DNA from: Candidatus Babelota bacterium
GTDB taxonomy: Bacteria; Babelota; Babeliae; Babelales; Vermiphilaceae
DNA length: 52,669 nucleotides
Assembly (NCBI GenBank): GCA_013287855.1
Contig: JABDCY010000006.1
Span: forward strand, 1-52,669
Reading direction: 5' to 3'
The notes below the pieces were generated by a model. That model did not search any database. It saw only the letters and a list, made by a program, of their open reading frames with translations, and had not been told where the DNA came from. A program made the position numbers and the translations under genes. This document shows, piece after piece, positions 10,153 through 20,279 of the stretch (position 1 is the first letter of the stretch; each line of letters starts with the position of its first letter).

Positions 10153-11384
10153 TAAAATTTATCCACACTGCCGATATTCACTTCGGCATGGAAAATTACG
10201 GACGCATTGATCCAAAGACGGGAATTCATTCCCGTCTTTTAGATTTTGAACGAGCACTTAATTTCTGCATTGATGTAGCAATAGAACAAAACATAGATTT
10301 TTTTCTATTTTCTGGTGATGCATACAAAACCGCACATCCTACACCCACCCAACAGCGTCTGCTCATGCAATGCTTGTTCCGCTTGTACAAAGCCAAGATT
10401 CCCATAGTGCTGGTGATTGGCAACCACGATAATCCTTTAAGTTTTGGCAAAGCACATGCCCTCGATGTTTTTGGTACTTTACCTTTAGATGGATTTCAAG
10501 TAATCGCACAGCCCACGATATTGAAATTAGATACAAAAAACGGCCCTGTTCAAATCGTGGGAATTCCATGGCCAACACGCAATACATTGGCATTGAGCGA
10601 CAAACATATATTTAAAAGTGCTCTACAAATTACAGAATATATTTCAAATGCGGTGGGAAAAATAATTACTTCATATGCTGAAAAACTCGATCCAACAATT
10701 CCTGCCGTTCTTGCTGGTCATCTCACGGTAAGTTCAGGAGTTTTTTCGGGATCCGAGAAGCGCGCGATCTATGGCACTGATCCGGTGCTCTTGCCCTCAC
10801 AACTTGCTATTGCTCCTTTTGATTATGTCGGCTTGGGACATTTGCATCGTTATCAAAATTTGAATCCACATGGTCATCCTGCTGTTGTTTACTCTGGTTC
10901 TATTGAACGAGTCGATTTTGGCGAACGCAAAGAAGACAAAGGATTTTGTCTAGTCACTATCGAATCAAAACAAAAGACAACGCACGAATTCATCACAACA
11001 CCGATGCGCCCTTTTGTGCAGATTGAAGTTGAGCTTGGCGCCGGGGATCAGACCAAACAAATTATTGACGCACTCAGTCAACATAACCTCGATGGAGCTG
11101 TGGTAAAAATTTTGTATCATGTCCCTGCCGGTAAAACCGATCATGTTGATCTGCAAGCAGTTGAACGTGCATGTTTACATGCCATGCATATAGTGGGCAT
11201 TTATCCTATTCGCACGCATGCTGCACGGGAAATGCGAGCAGCCTTAAAAATTGATATGGATTTTGCGACCTTGCTAAGCACTTATTTTGATGGCAAGCCT
11301 GAGTTGAAAGAAAAAAAACAGAGCCTTATAGAAAAGGCTCTGCAATTGTATGAAGAATCTAAACAAGAACAATCGGATCAATAG
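10149..11384 (+). CDS. sbcD: SbcD-like DNA repair exonuclease (Mre11 family)
   Basis: FIHTADIHFG, GDAYKTAHP, IGNHDNP, GHLT, GLGHLHR phosphoesterase motifs; start overlaps glmU stop (ATGA). Confidence 0.85.
   Translation: MIKFIHTADIHFGMENYGRIDPKTGIHSRLLDFERALNFCIDVAIEQNIDFFLFSGDAYKTAHPTPTQQRLLMQCLFRLYKAKIPIVLVIGNHDNPLSFGKAHALDVFGTLPLDGFQVIAQPTILKLDTKNGPVQIVGIPWPTRNTLALSDKHIFKSALQITEYISNAVGKIITSYAEKLDPTIPAVLAGHLTVSSGVFSGSEKRAIYGTDPVLLPSQLAIAPFDYVGLGHLHRYQNLNPHGHPAVVYSGSIERVDFGERKEDKGFCLVTIESKQKTTHEFITTPMRPFVQIEVELGAGDQTKQIIDALSQHNLDGAVVKILYHVPAGKTDHVDLQAVERACLHAMHIVGIYPIRTHAAREMRAALKIDMDFATLLSTYFDGKPELKEKKQSLIEKALQLYEESKQEQSDQ
11310..11342 (-). terminator. Intrinsic terminator for the minus-strand gene, embedded in the sbcD coding region
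   Basis: On the minus strand CAGAGCCTT-TTCTAT-AAGGCTCTG followed by a T-tract; lies before the sbcD stop. Confidence 0.7.
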
Positions 11385-12325
11385 TACACAATGGATGCTG
11401 CATCAAAGAGGCTTTTGCGATATTCTTCGAATAATTTATCATATAACGGTTTTCTGAGTTGACCCGAAATTTCTTGATAGCGTTTTTCGAGTGGCACCAA
11501 ACATTCTGGTTTTCTTTCAAGAACCTTGAACATTTCAAAGCCATCTTTAATTTGTTCGGGTCTTGATAATTTTCCTTCCTGCATGGTGGTTAGAAACTGT
11601 TTATCCTCAGCTATTTCACTTCGCTTTACCCAAAACGATGATGAAATTTCTGCGCCTGGAATTTCTTTTCCCAGCTTAAGACTACGATCGACAGTTTCTT
11701 GCATCTCTTTGGCAGATACATCATCTGCTGCCGGTACAAACACACGCTCTACAAGAAATGCTTCTTCTTCATAAACAGGATGTTCTTGATAAAAACTAAT
11801 AATTTTAGATTCAGGAACAATCAGGCGCGATTTCACTTTGAAATCAAGCACCGTATTAACTGCAAACATTACCGAAAGCTGCTGGCGACCTTCCTCAAAC
11901 GTGTAACCTGCTGATCTAAACATCGCCGTAATATCTGCCTGCGAAAGCTTATTTTCTCGCATTATCATCGCAATATACCGATCAACTGCTTCAGGATCAG
12001 CACCAATTTTAAATTTCAACGCATCCATATAAACAAGCTGTTCGAATATGGAGTCTGGCAGTGTCCGTGGTTTGCCATCCAAATTCAATTTTTCAGTGTC
12101 CGATTTTGTAATAATAACCGTTACATCATCACCGTAGATAATCGCAACAATCTGATCGACTACAAATAACTCAGGTTTTTTTTGAGGTTTTTGTTGTGCA
12201 GCAATTTTTTTAGTATCAGTTTTTTTTGATTCGGTTTTTTTTGGTTCAATTTTTTTATCACCACGTGCCGACACAAATGGTGTGGTACACAATATGACGA
12301 GACAAAACATATTTATTTTTTTCAT
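11378..12325 (-). CDS. SurA/PpiC-type periplasmic chaperone-like protein
   Basis: Signal peptide MKKINMFCLVILCTTPFVSA; SurA_N-like helical domain. Confidence 0.6.
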   Translation of the reverse strand: MKKINMFCLVILCTTPFVSARGDKKIEPKKTESKKTDTKKIAAQQKPQKKPELFVVDQIVAIIYGDDVTVIITKSDTEKLNLDGKPRTLPDSIFEQLVYMDALKFKIGADPEAVDRYIAMIMRENKLSQADITAMFRSAGYTFEEGRQQLSVMFAVNTVLDFKVKSRLIVPESKIISFYQEHPVYEEEAFLVERVFVPAADDVSAKEMQETVDRSLKLGKEIPGAEISSSFWVKRSEIAEDKQFLTTMQEGKLSRPEQIKDGFEMFKVLERKPECLVPLEKRYQEISGQLRKPLYDKLFEEYRKSLFDAASIVYY

Positions 12326-12360
12326 TATGACTCCTATTGACTATTTATTTGTTATTATAT

Positions 12361-12490
12361 CCCGTTCGTGGTGAGCCTGTCGAACCATAACGAACGCCTA
12401 AATATGTTTAGTTATCAGATTGGAGACCTTGCAAAAAAAAATAGATTTTTTTTGAGTTCGTGATGGTTCGACAGGCTCACCACGAACGGG
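12361..12490. repeat. REP/BIME-like inverted repeat pair (A)
   Basis: Arms 12361-12395 and 12456-12490, 34/35 complementary; core CCCGTTCGTGGTGAGCCTGTCGAACCA. Confidence 0.9.
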
Positions 12491-12561
12491 ATTGTTAAAT
12501 TTTTTTCTTTTATCCAAAAGTCTCTAAAAAAGCAGAGAACACAATTATATCAAAAAAGCTT

Positions 12562-12598
12562 AAAAAAAGGGAGCCTATCTTTGCAGATAGACTCCCTT
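12562..12598 (-). terminator. Intrinsic terminator of the minus-strand PpiC-like gene
   Basis: GGGAGCCTATCT-TTGC-AGATAGACTCCC, followed on the minus strand by a T-tract. Confidence 0.8.
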
Positions 12599-12623
12599 AA
12601 TTGAATAAAGTTGTCGAAATTAA

Positions 12624-13697
12624 TTATACAGCGCGTGCTGGTTGTGGAGCAGCTTCTTGTACTGCTTGTGTCGCTTGTTGTTGTGGTTGCGCTTGTTCTG
12701 GTGCTTGCGCTAATGCTGGCATAGCTGGTTGTTGCGCATTATCACTTCTCTTGAAGTAATCATCGTTAACCACTACCTTCATATCATTCTTGAGTCCGTC
12801 AACAGCTTTTTGCAATGCTTCGTTGCTCTTTTCACGTTCTACAACTTGACGAAGCGGCTGTTTTACATCTTCAAAGGCGCGATATTTAGCTTCTTCTCTT
12901 GAGGTAACTTGAATGACCCACCATGCTTTGTCACCAACTTTAATCATCTCGGTTGTTGGGAATTTTTCCATGGTTACAATTTTGTTGCGCAATGTGGTAT
13001 CGATACCAACGCTTTGCTTGTTAACCAATTTAAAATCGCGAACTTTGTCGGTCATTTTTTCAGTTTTCGCAACTTCAGAAATATTTTTGTTTTGGACTTT
13101 TGTCATGAAGGTTTTGGCTTCTGATTCTTTTTCGAATTGAATGCCAACAGTTTGACAACCACCGCGAGAAACTACCAGCTCTTGCATCTTGTCTTTGTTA
13201 GCGTCGTAGTATGCTTGTACTTCTTCGTCTTGAATATTTACTGGATGAGCTTGTTGGAAATATTTGGTGTTTAACATACGCACAACGGAGCGATGGAGAC
13301 GTTCCAAATCTTGTTGATATTCAAGTTTTTGATCAAGAGTGTTATCGCGCACGTACATGTCCACAATCTCTTGATTTACCAAACCTGTTAAGAAATTACG
13401 ACGAGCTTCAGGCATAAATGGTAATACTTGTTTAAGTTGTGGATTTTCTTCCATCAACATATCAAAATCGCGCTCGAAGCTTTTCACGGTAACAGCTGGT
13501 TTACCATTGATGGTTACTAGGATTTCGCTTGTGTCATCGACGGCTACGTTAGTCATCGGGCTACTCATGACCGACCTGCCTGCAGGAGAACATCCTAATT
13601 TACTCTTAACCCAATCCCATGCGCCACAGCCTGGCAAAAATAACGCAGGAATTAACAATCCCACATAAAAATATTTAGGGAAAGATTTAATATTCAT
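12624..13697 (-). CDS. SurA/PpiC-like peptidyl-prolyl isomerase lipoprotein
   Basis: Lipobox-like LFLPGC; SurA N-domain and PPIC-like C-terminal half; Q/A/P-rich tail. Confidence 0.7.
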   Translation of the reverse strand: MNIKSFPKYFYVGLLIPALFLPGCGAWDWVKSKLGCSPAGRSVMSSPMTNVAVDDTSEILVTINGKPAVTVKSFERDFDMLMEENPQLKQVLPFMPEARRNFLTGLVNQEIVDMYVRDNTLDQKLEYQQDLERLHRSVVRMLNTKYFQQAHPVNIQDEEVQAYYDANKDKMQELVVSRGGCQTVGIQFEKESEAKTFMTKVQNKNISEVAKTEKMTDKVRDFKLVNKQSVGIDTTLRNKIVTMEKFPTTEMIKVGDKAWWVIQVTSREEAKYRAFEDVKQPLRQVVEREKSNEALQKAVDGLKNDMKVVVNDDYFKRSDNAQQPAMPALAQAPEQAQPQQQATQAVQEAAPQPARAV

Positions 13698-13871
13698 AAA
13701 TAAATCCTTTTTTAATAATAAAGGTGGTACTTTTCTTATGAGGTAAGAGGTTATCACAGAATTTAGTTTTGACAATATCAAGTATTATATATCCCCACTA
13801 TCGCTTCTCTCTAAATTAGTAGTATGCTATGCCCTTGAAATATCTTCATCAATATTTCAAAGGAGAAAGTT

Positions 13872-15755
13872 ATGAAAAAAACAGTAGGACTCGCCATTGG
13901 TTTGTTAGTGTTCGGACACTCCATTATTGGGATGAACAAAGGTAAGCCCAAAGAACAACCTAAACCACCAACAAGCAAATCTAGTACCACGCCACTACAG
14001 CCACAGCAGACTGAATTTGAACTATTTGCAAAACCTTTTGACTTTGATCTAAAGAAACCTTTGCAACAACTTGCATCAGAAACTCAGCAGCAACCAAAGG
14101 ATGCAAACTCTTCGACATCATCAAGTAGTGGTGGTAGTGCTGGCTCAAAAAATTTATCGCAGCCGGTTAGCACCTTACAACAAGAACAACAAGCTCAAGT
14201 TTCTTCCACAGGTAGTGCAAAAAAAGACACTTCAACAGATTCATTTACTAATGCTCAAAGCAGTCTGCCAGTCACGCAAGGTGAACAAAAAAACGATGAA
14301 CAAAGTGCAAGCTCTTCACAGCAGCAGGAAAGCTCATTGTCAGTCAAGCTTCAACAAGAGCAACAACCTCAACTGCTTTCTACAGACAGTGAAACAAAAA
14401 AAAGTACTTCATCGGATTCATCAACACTTAATGCTCAAATCAGTTCATCAGTCGATGGCGACGGACAAAAAAAAGTCAAACAAAGCCCCGATTCTTCTCA
14501 ACCAACGGATTTCAGTTCGGGGCAAAATGCAAGCTCTTCACTGCAAACTGCCGTTATCAGTAGAGATGGGTCACACCAAGGTTCAAATCTCGTCGATATA
14601 ATCTCAGTACAACAGGAACCAACGAGCGTTGGTATTATTCCGACGGTACAGCAAGATATTCCAAGTAAAAACTTTTGGAATCTATGGGGCTGGAGCGATG
14701 AATTCAACACACGAGTATATGGTTATTATGCTACCTATGGTAAATATATTCTTAATGGAACTCTAGATGAGAAGTTAGGCATTCTCGAAACTTGTCCAAC
14801 TTCCCTTGATGAAAAATATAAATGGCATAGAAAGAATATAACTAAAGGCCATATTATAAGTCGCGCAATTCGGGAAAGAGAATATCACATGCGCAAAGTA
14901 GCTTCCAATGATGGCAAAGACGATCTTTTTAACCTTACGGATGCTTTAGAAAAACATAGCTACTTAATGGACAACAATGATCTTATTCTTATGATTCTTT
15001 CATTTACACATCGCAAACGATTGAAACTTCACAATCAAGTAGTAATGAGTCAGATAGATCAACGACTTCAGCGCAATCTAGCTATCAAAGAATCACAATC
15101 ATCAATAAAAGAGCTTCAACAACAAAGCGAAACAATTAATGCTTCGCTTCTCGCCATTAAGAAAATTCTTAGTGATTCGAGTAAGCGTTGCCTTACCCCC
15201 AATAGAGAGCCATCTGGTTCAACAACATATTATTTTAGCAAACTTTGTAATGAAACCTCATCTAGACTTGCAGGAGATGTAGCTACTTTTGGGCAGCACA
15301 TAGTTCAGGGCACACTTGAATCAAAATTAAAAATAAATGTTCCAATTCCGGAAACTGTTGAATCTGTTTTTGATTATTTAGAAGGAAAATATTCCTGCAA
15401 AGCTCAGGATATCGATGAATTTTTTGATTATTTGGGCAACCGTATTACGGAAGGACATGAAGTTAATCGTGTTCTTGCTGAACAGGCAATAGAAGTTTCA
15501 AGAAATCGTCAATCAAGTAATTCTGCAGAAACTCTCAAAACTTTAGATTTTCTGATCGAAGCATGCAATAAGCACCATTACTTAATATCAGGATATACCG
15601 CCAAAACTATCCGGTCGGTGGTTAATGATATCAAGAGACGAGATTCTGTAAGCGGATATGATTTTGAATCTATGCAAAAACAATTAGACGATACTTATAA
15701 GTTATTAAAGCAAGACGAAAAAAAAGACGATAAGATAACTGACCAAAAAAAATAG
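13872..15755 (+). CDS. Secreted Q/S-rich protein with duplicated C-terminal domain
   Basis: SD AAAGGAG; signal peptide; low-complexity repeats then two similar ~150-aa helical modules. Confidence 0.7.
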   Translation: MKKTVGLAIGLLVFGHSIIGMNKGKPKEQPKPPTSKSSTTPLQPQQTEFELFAKPFDFDLKKPLQQLASETQQQPKDANSSTSSSSGGSAGSKNLSQPVSTLQQEQQAQVSSTGSAKKDTSTDSFTNAQSSLPVTQGEQKNDEQSASSSQQQESSLSVKLQQEQQPQLLSTDSETKKSTSSDSSTLNAQISSSVDGDGQKKVKQSPDSSQPTDFSSGQNASSSLQTAVISRDGSHQGSNLVDIISVQQEPTSVGIIPTVQQDIPSKNFWNLWGWSDEFNTRVYGYYATYGKYILNGTLDEKLGILETCPTSLDEKYKWHRKNITKGHIISRAIREREYHMRKVASNDGKDDLFNLTDALEKHSYLMDNNDLILMILSFTHRKRLKLHNQVVMSQIDQRLQRNLAIKESQSSIKELQQQSETINASLLAIKKILSDSSKRCLTPNREPSGSTTYYFSKLCNETSSRLAGDVATFGQHIVQGTLESKLKINVPIPETVESVFDYLEGKYSCKAQDIDEFFDYLGNRITEGHEVNRVLAEQAIEVSRNRQSSNSAETLKTLDFLIEACNKHHYLISGYTAKTIRSVVNDIKRRDSVSGYDFESMQKQLDDTYKLLKQDEKKDDKITDQKK

Positions 15756-15758
15756 CTG

Positions 15759-16433
15759 TTACACCACGCGGCAAAATACAACAGCCGTAATTGATGCGGG
15801 TTGCACCATGCGCAACGCTCGCACGGCTTCTTGCAATGTGGATCCTGTGGTCATAAGGTCGTCAACAAGAATGAGATGCTTATCTCGATATTGTTCCATA
15901 TTTTGCTTGTGCAAGGAAAATGCTTCTTTGACATTACTCAGCCTAGCTTGGGGCGATAACAGCGCTTGAAATTTCGTACGCTTGTTGCGTTTGAGTAGTT
16001 CAGCAACTGGCTTGCCACTTTCTTGTGAAAATATCGCTGCCATTTCCGTAGCCTGGTTAAAACCTCTTGAGGCGAAACGAGTCCAATGCAGAGGAATGGG
16101 AACCCAATAATCACATGGTACTGCGTCAAGCATTCCAGTGGAACAAAATAATTTTGCTAAATCGCGAGAAGCAATGCGATCGCCATGATGTTTTGCTCGA
16201 ATGAGTGATTGTAGAGGTTCTTCATAAGCACCTAGTGCAAAAACTTTAATGTCATAAGTTCTGGTTATTGCAAGCTTCGCGCTGACTACAGGTCGGATCA
16301 TAAGTTTGCATTCATCACACAACACAGCACGGACTTTCATAAATTCTTTGCAATATGAGCAAAAAGGCGGTGCGAGAATATAGGTAGCAGCATACCAAAC
16401 CGAAGATAACAAATATTTAATATTGGCAAGCAT
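15759..16433 (-). CDS. comF: ComF family phosphoribosyltransferase-like protein
   Basis: CxxC zinc-like N-terminus (CSYCKEF, CDEC) and PRT motif ILVDDLMTTGST. Confidence 0.85.
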   Translation of the reverse strand: MLANIKYLLSSVWYAATYILAPPFCSYCKEFMKVRAVLCDECKLMIRPVVSAKLAITRTYDIKVFALGAYEEPLQSLIRAKHHGDRIASRDLAKLFCSTGMLDAVPCDYWVPIPLHWTRFASRGFNQATEMAAIFSQESGKPVAELLKRNKRTKFQALLSPQARLSNVKEAFSLHKQNMEQYRDKHLILVDDLMTTGSTLQEAVRALRMVQPASITAVVFCRVV

Positions 16434-16448
16434 AATGAATTGATTCTA

Positions 16449-16620
16449 TCCGTTCGTGGTGAGCATAGTCGAACCACAGTCCAAATAAAAAACCCTTCGG
16501 ATAATTTGTTTTTTTTCTAGGAACGATGTTTTGTTATTTTTTTTAAATAAGGCAGATGTTACGGCAAGTAAGTTAAAAATTATTCTGACTTATGGTTCGA
16601 CTATGCTCACCACGAACGGA
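16449..16620. repeat. REP/BIME-like inverted repeat pair (B)
   Basis: 28-bp perfect arms 16449-16476 and 16593-16620: TCCGTTCGTGGTGAGCATAGTCGAACCA. Confidence 0.9.
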
Positions 16621-16678
16621 ATAACTAAAATTTCTTTTTTTTAAAAAAGCAACGTTGCAAAATCTATATACCTTGTTT

Positions 16679-17143
16679 TCAGGACGCGCGGTACATCATC
16701 AGCCCCATCAGCAGAATGCCCAGCACAATGCTGCAATCAGCAACGTTAAATATTGGCCATGTCCAACCACCAACTGAGACAACAATAAAATCAATAACGC
16801 CACCATAAATAATGCGGTCTATGAAATTTGATAACGCACCCGAAAGCGTTAGCACTTCGCCAAATATCATATGGCCTTGATACCAGCGACGAATAGTGTA
16901 CACCGTGAGGCCCACAATGATGCAAGCAATAAATGCGGTGAGGACCATAAAAATAAGTACACTCGTTGAGTGAAATAAACTCCATGAAATACCACGATTC
17001 ATGACCAGATCAAATGATAAAAAAGACGTTACGTGATACGTGTCCTCTAAATTCAAAAGCACAAGCCATTTGGTCACACGATCGAGCAGGAAAATCATTA
17101 CTGCCAACAACACATAACCGGCTAAAATTTTATTTTTTCTCAT
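16679..17143 (-). CDS. lspA: Lipoprotein signal peptidase II
   Basis: [36 protein letters not shown] motifs, four TM helices. Confidence 0.93.
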   Translation of the reverse strand: MRKNKILAGYVLLAVMIFLLDRVTKWLVLLNLEDTYHVTSFLSFDLVMNRGISWSLFHSTSVLIFMVLTAFIACIIVGLTVYTIRRWYQGHMIFGEVLTLSGALSNFIDRIIYGGVIDFIVVSVGGWTWPIFNVADCSIVLGILLMGLMMYRAS

Positions 17144-19461
17144 CGTATGACGGCTCCTATTTTTTCCAGAGACTGAGTGATGCTATGCATAATAGAATCA
17201 ACTTCTTCTTTGGTTAAGGTCTTGGTAAAATCTTGAATAACGAGGCGAATCGTCAATGCTTTGCGATTTTTATCTTCTTCGCTCGTAAAATAATCGAGAA
17301 TATGAACATCGCGCAGCAAGGGGCTACCGGTTTTCACTAATGCAATAATCTGATCGACCATGACAGCTACGGGAACCCAACAACTGATATCACGGATTAC
17401 TTCTGGATATTTGCTGGTAGGCTCATATTTTCTAAGCGACTGCACATAATTTACTAAGAAATCTGCATCAAATTCAAAAATAAAACCATCGCCAAGGACA
17501 ACGCGGTGCAAGAATGATTGATCAATTTTTCCTGCCCTACCAACCTGCGTACCTTCATGTATGAGATACGCTGATTCATGGGGCGCATACCAAGGATCCT
17601 CAGGCGTTGCCATGTTCGTCCATGAAATGGGCAATGCAAGCATTGAACAAAATCGTTCAATATCTTGTTTTGCCGTATAAAAATCTATTACTCCTTTTTG
17701 ATGCACCATGATACCAGCAAGCACGCGCTTTTCAGCAATTTTGTCATTTGTCACTGACCAAGTTCTACCCCACTCAAAAAATCGTACATGGTCATGGTGT
17801 TCAGCATTTACTTGGACATTTTTAATAAGGTGGGGAATTAGCGACGTAACAAGCCGCTGCCAGTGTTCAGAAATAGGACTTTGTACTCGCGCTGCATCTC
17901 TTGGCGCCCAATCAAGTTGTTGTAAAAATTGCTCATCAAATAATGCATAGTTATATACTTCTTGCATCTGCACGCCATAGGCAAGAAATTGCTTAACCAT
18001 TCGGGTGCGCATCACTGGTGTCATGTCCCATGGTTTTAGATGCTGCACGGGGAGTGCTCGTGGAATGCGATCATAGCCATAACAACGTCCAACCTCTTCC
18101 ACAATATCTTCTTTAATTAATACATCTTTAGTTGCGCGGAATGGCGGGACAGTAATTTTGTAAAGCACGTCATCGGCTCTTTTCTCGATAGCAACTCCAA
18201 ATTCGAGATGCTCAAGAATGTTAATTACCTGTTTTTGCTCAAGCGTGACCCCTAACCTACTTTCGATAAAATGATGCGAAACTTCTATAGATTTTGTCTG
18301 GCCTTGTTCACCGACAAATAATATATGCGAGGCCGGTGTTATCCCAAGTTGCTGCACGTGCGCCAATTTTAAAAATCTACGGACAGCATATTCAGGCTCG
18401 TTTGCATCTAAGCTCTTTTCAAAACGCGCTGAACTTTCTGATCTTTTTTTGAGTCGCGCAGAGGCAAGCCGTATCATCGATGCATCAAAACAACCTGCTT
18501 CAATTAATATGCGTTTTGTTGCAAGCTGCGCACTGGTTGCTTTGCCGCCCATAATGCCAGCAAGAGAAATTGGATTCTTACCGTCAGTGATCACCAGATC
18601 ATAATCAGCGAGTGTCACTGTTTCGCCATCAAGCAACGCAAGTTTTTCTCCGGTTTTTGCCAGCCTAACACTTAACGTGTTTGTACCCACTGCTTGCGCA
18701 TCAAACACATGCATAGGGGCACCAATATCAAACATCACGTAATTAGTAAGATCAACAAGCGCATTAATTGGTCGCACATCAACTTTTGCTAAGGTAAATG
18801 CCATTGTTATAGATGAGGGACGATTTTCAGCAATCGTTGCATTCAGGGCTGCAAGACTTTTGCACCCTGCATTGTGCACAGAAAGAGAAAGAATATCTGC
18901 CGCTATGGTTTTTGGACCTCGTGTGATTGGCAAGGTATCAAGAAACTGCTCAAAAGGCTTTAATGGCACTCCTAAAATAGCACCACATTCGCGCGCAATA
19001 CCACGGTGGCCCCATAAATCTGGCCGATGAGTAATCGATTTATTATCGACTTCAATGATACAATCTTTTGTCAAAATCTCCTTTTTCCATGAACCGTCTT
19101 GCAGATGCTCTGGACAATAGAGATTTGGAACCATGCCATCTTTTCCACTACCAAGATCAGATAAAAACGCCCAGCGAATATCCACTGCTTCCTTTTTGAG
19201 TAAAAACCAGTCGCCAATGGTGGCACCTTCACGTGGATTGAGTGTTATTTCCTTGCGCCATTCGGGGCTAAAAAGCATACATTTTTGACTATCGGCAGCC
19301 ATGAGTTGAGCCATAGAGAATGTCATAAGGTCATAAGAAATAGGCTCTATCCGTTCGATTTCGGCAGTTTTTTGGTTAAATTGGGCAACGAGCTCATTAA
19401 TGGGGAATGCGTGCCAATCCGCGGCTAAATGCTCAAATATCCAGGCTATAGAAAATTTCAT
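17140..19461 (-). CDS. pheT: Phenylalanyl-tRNA synthetase beta subunit
   Basis: B3/B4 and B5 domain motifs ([33 protein letters not shown]), C-terminal FDX-ACB-like domain. Confidence 0.93.
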   Translation of the reverse strand: MKFSIAWIFEHLAADWHAFPINELVAQFNQKTAEIERIEPISYDLMTFSMAQLMAADSQKCMLFSPEWRKEITLNPREGATIGDWFLLKKEAVDIRWAFLSDLGSGKDGMVPNLYCPEHLQDGSWKKEILTKDCIIEVDNKSITHRPDLWGHRGIARECGAILGVPLKPFEQFLDTLPITRGPKTIAADILSLSVHNAGCKSLAALNATIAENRPSSITMAFTLAKVDVRPINALVDLTNYVMFDIGAPMHVFDAQAVGTNTLSVRLAKTGEKLALLDGETVTLADYDLVITDGKNPISLAGIMGGKATSAQLATKRILIEAGCFDASMIRLASARLKKRSESSARFEKSLDANEPEYAVRRFLKLAHVQQLGITPASHILFVGEQGQTKSIEVSHHFIESRLGVTLEQKQVINILEHLEFGVAIEKRADDVLYKITVPPFRATKDVLIKEDIVEEVGRCYGYDRIPRALPVQHLKPWDMTPVMRTRMVKQFLAYGVQMQEVYNYALFDEQFLQQLDWAPRDAARVQSPISEHWQRLVTSLIPHLIKNVQVNAEHHDHVRFFEWGRTWSVTNDKIAEKRVLAGIMVHQKGVIDFYTAKQDIERFCSMLALPISWTNMATPEDPWYAPHESAYLIHEGTQVGRAGKIDQSFLHRVVLGDGFIFEFDADFLVNYVQSLRKYEPTSKYPEVIRDISCWVPVAVMVDQIIALVKTGSPLLRDVHILDYFTSEEDKNRKALTIRLVIQDFTKTLTKEEVDSIMHSITQSLEKIGAVIR

Positions 19462-19722
19462 GAAATACCCTTAAAAAGTCTAAAATGATGCCAATGCTCT
19501 CTTATCTTACGTTAACCATAAAAACGTGCAATCCTAAGCCACTTAGTAAGGTGTTTTCTTATTAACTATTCCATGCTAGACTGGCGAAACATGTATAATG
19601 TGCTATAATAGAGTAAACTAACTAATACAGAAAGGTGGTGCGCCAAAAACTAAGTTAAAGAGGCACTAATATAAATACGAGTTGTTATTATTAATTTTTT
19701 TATAAAGAACAGTGAATATATA

Positions 19723-20094
19723 ATGAATACAATATACGTTGGAAATTTATCCCGAACAACAACTGAAAGCACGTTAAAGTCTCTTTTTGAAACTTATGGC
19801 TTGGTCTCATCGGTAAAAATGGTTAAAGATAGAGTGACTGGAGAACCTCGCGGTTTTGCTTTCGTCGACATGGAAGATGAAGAAGCTTCAAAACAAGCAA
19901 TTGCAGCTTTGAATGGCAAAGAAGTTGACGGTCAAAGACTTCGCATCAACGAAGCTCGTCCTCGTGAAGCTCGTCCTTCATTCAACCGTGGTGGCGGTTA
20001 TGATCGTGGACCACGTGAAGGTGGATTCCGTTCAGGCCCTCGCAGCGGTGGCTCAAGCAACGACCGTGGCGGCGGATTCCGTTCCCGTTTCTAA
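19723..20094 (+). CDS. Glycine-rich RRM RNA-binding protein
   Basis: RNP2 IYVGNL and RNP1 RGFAFVDM; RGG-like C-terminus. Confidence 0.93.
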   Translation: MNTIYVGNLSRTTTESTLKSLFETYGLVSSVKMVKDRVTGEPRGFAFVDMEDEEASKQAIAALNGKEVDGQRLRINEARPREARPSFNRGGGYDRGPREGGFRSGPRSGGSSNDRGGGFRSRF

Positions 20095-20158
20095 GGCTCT
20101 TATTTGTCATCCTGGACTGGTTTCAGGATCCATTCATTAGCTTTGATACAAAGAAATC

Positions 20159-20190
20159 AAACCCCATGCAGAAATGTATGGGGTTTTTTA
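20159..20190 (+). terminator. Intrinsic terminator
   Basis: AACCCCATGCA-GAAA-TGTATGGGGTTTTTT. Confidence 0.8.
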
Positions 20191-20279
20191 TTACCCTCTT
20201 AAAAGTATCCAGATTGATTATTTTTATAGAAAATTTATACTTTTATTAAACTATGTAATTTATTTCTAAATGGAGTGTT

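Noticed and set aside
10149-11384. SbcD-SbcC operon
   Set aside because: No SbcC-like ATPase follows; the downstream gene is convergent and SurA-like, so only sbcD is called.
14071-14601. 176-aa ORF overlapping the Q/S-rich CDS
   Set aside because: Out-of-frame shadow of a low-complexity CAA/AGC-rich region.
17140-19461. pheST operon
   Set aside because: No pheS in the window next to pheT; upstream is an RRM gene on the other strand.
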